Below, piece after piece: positions 25,917 to 26,815 of a stretch of 26,815 nt of DNA. Each line of letters starts with the position of its first letter. Within the stretch, counting starts at the first letter, position 1. The notes under the pieces are model-generated. The model saw only the letters and a list, made by a program, of their open reading frames with translations, was not told the origin of the DNA and made no database searches. This DNA comes from Streptococcus oralis (GTDB taxonomy: Bacteria > Bacillota > Bacilli > Lactobacillales > Streptococcaceae): contig CALHBZ010000245.1 of the NCBI GenBank assembly GCA_937930605.1, forward strand, positions 1-26,815. The letters run 5' to 3'. The translations under genes and the position numbers were made by a program.

Positions 25917-26815
25917 TTATTTAGTATTGATTTGGTTAAAACGAGCGATCTTAGCTGCTTTCTTGGTTAGTTGCGACAAGATAGCCAAACGATTTTGACG
26001 GACAGTCTGATCTTCAGCCATTACCATGGTATTTTCAAAGAAAGCATCAATAATTGGACTGAGCGCAAAGAGTTGTTCTAATTGCTGATTTGCAGTTCCT
26101 GATAGGACTAATGATTCTACTGCCTCCGCCAAAGCTTTTTCTTCCTCATTCTCAAAGAGGGCCGAATCAACCATGTCAGAACCTTCTGCTTTCTCAGCCA
26201 AGTTAAAGGCACGTGAGAGAGATTCAACTGACGATTTGAAATCTTCTTTCTTGCTTGCTTCTACGAGAGCACTTGCTGCTTCCAACATATCCGCCACGAC
26301 AAAATTCGAGCTTGCAAGGACTGCTTCCTTAATGTCTTTTGGAGTAGAACCCATCATCTTATCGACACGAGCCTTGATAAAGTCTATGACCTCTGCTTTA
26401 TTTTCATAAGTCAAGCTGTCGAATTTCAAAGCATAAAGGCTATCAATGAGCTCATCCATGGCAATGTGCCAACCAAAGGCATCCAAGATACGAACCACAC
26501 CTTGCGTCGCACGACGAAGAGCATAAGGGTCATTAGAACCTGATGGAATCAAGCCTACTGAGAAGAAACTCAAAATCGTATCCAATTTGTCTGCAATAGC
26601 AAGCACTGCCCCGACCTTGCTCTCTGGAAGTTCTCCTTCAGCTGATGTCGGCATGTAGTGTTCACGAATAGCAGCTGCTACTGCTGGAGTTTCACCAGCA
26701 AGAAGGGCATATTTCTCACCCATAATCCCTTGGAGTTCATCAAACTCACCAACCATCCCCGTCAACAAGTCAAACTTGTAAATAGCTGCTGCACGAGCTA
26801 GATCAACCGTTTCAT
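25917..26815 (-). CDS. glyS: Glycine-tRNA ligase beta subunit, C-terminal part (runs off the window)
   Basis: The frame is open to the right edge, reading [20 protein letters not shown] at its beginning, so the gene continues beyond the window and only about 299 of the usual 680 or so residues are present. Conserved landmarks of the beta subunit are [13 protein letters not shown], the HD-type segment [36 protein letters not shown] and the C-terminal anticodon-binding-like domain ending [20 protein letters not shown]. The beta subunit binds tRNA-Gly and works with GlyQ, which should lie upstream (to the right). An apparent start near 26768 is a TTG inside the gene. Confidence 0.97.
   Translation of the reverse strand, partial: ETVDLARAAAIYKFDLLTGMVGEFDELQGIMGEKYALLAGETPAVAAAIREHYMPTSAEGELPESKVGAVLAIADKLDTILSFFSVGLIPSGSNDPYALRRATQGVVRILDAFGWHIAMDELIDSLYALKFDSLTYENKAEVIDFIKARVDKMMGSTPKDIKEAVLASSNFVVADMLEAASALVEASKKEDFKSSVESLSRAFNLAEKAEGSDMVDSALFENEEEKALAEAVESLVLSGTANQQLEQLFALSPIIDAFFENTMVMAEDQTVRQNRLAILSQLTKKAAKIARFNQINTK

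Overview
The window looks like chromosomal DNA of a Streptococcus of the mitis/oralis/pneumoniae group. It has low to moderate G+C, AGGAGG-type ribosome binding sites, many extended -10 (TGnTATAAT) promoters, and proteins that I recall as near-identical to pneumococcal ones (AroA, PdxS, TrxB, Nox). Gene order resembles two pneumococcal blocks (the aro cluster through amyA, and trxB through glyS). Here they are joined at a small graveyard of insertion sequence fragments. Species assignment is inference.

Left part (131-10494, all minus strand): a long shikimate and aromatic amino acid operon. A 23S-rRNA-type methyltransferase comes first, then aroD, aroE, aroB, aroC, tyrA, ylbF, an internal terminator, aroA, aroK, pheA and the LCP-family cell wall gene psr. 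Almost all junctions are ATGA overlaps or gaps of 18 bp or less. The single strong promoter (10502-10530) puts the start of transcription on or next to the first ATG, so the first mRNA is predicted to be leaderless.

10495-13053: a divergent control region with a 14-bp perfect LacI-type (MalR/CcpA-like) palindrome over the amyA promoter; the cytoplasmic alpha-amylase amyA; then about 830 bp holding an internally deleted IS30-family transposase, a truncated IS200 transposase and a possible IS3-type end just before rlmB.

13054-19400: rlmB (again predicted leaderless), trxB, a small DUF4059 membrane protein, an amino acid ABC transporter without its own binding protein (cystine is plausible), an operon of GNAT acetyltransferase, ogt and an ArsC/Spx-like protein, and a plus-strand pair of DUF1836 and a hemolysin III/PAQR protein with an inverted repeat at the transcription start.

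19420-22406: pdxS-pdxT (pyridoxal phosphate synthase) and the water-forming NADH oxidase nox, which has a full-consensus cre box across its promoter.

22574-25532 is the most interesting part. An operon encodes a cytoplasmic ApbE (FAD:protein FMN transferase), an NAD(P)H-dependent FMN-reductase-like protein, and a second such protein fused to a PAS-like domain and a Gly/His/Ala/Ser-rich tail. The tail carries two copies of DATSGAS, which fits the ApbE flavinylation motif Dxx(S/T)GA(T/S). I infer a cytosolic redox system in which ApbE attaches FMN to the flexible tail of the reductase. The window ends with a DUF896 protein and the C-terminal part of glyS.
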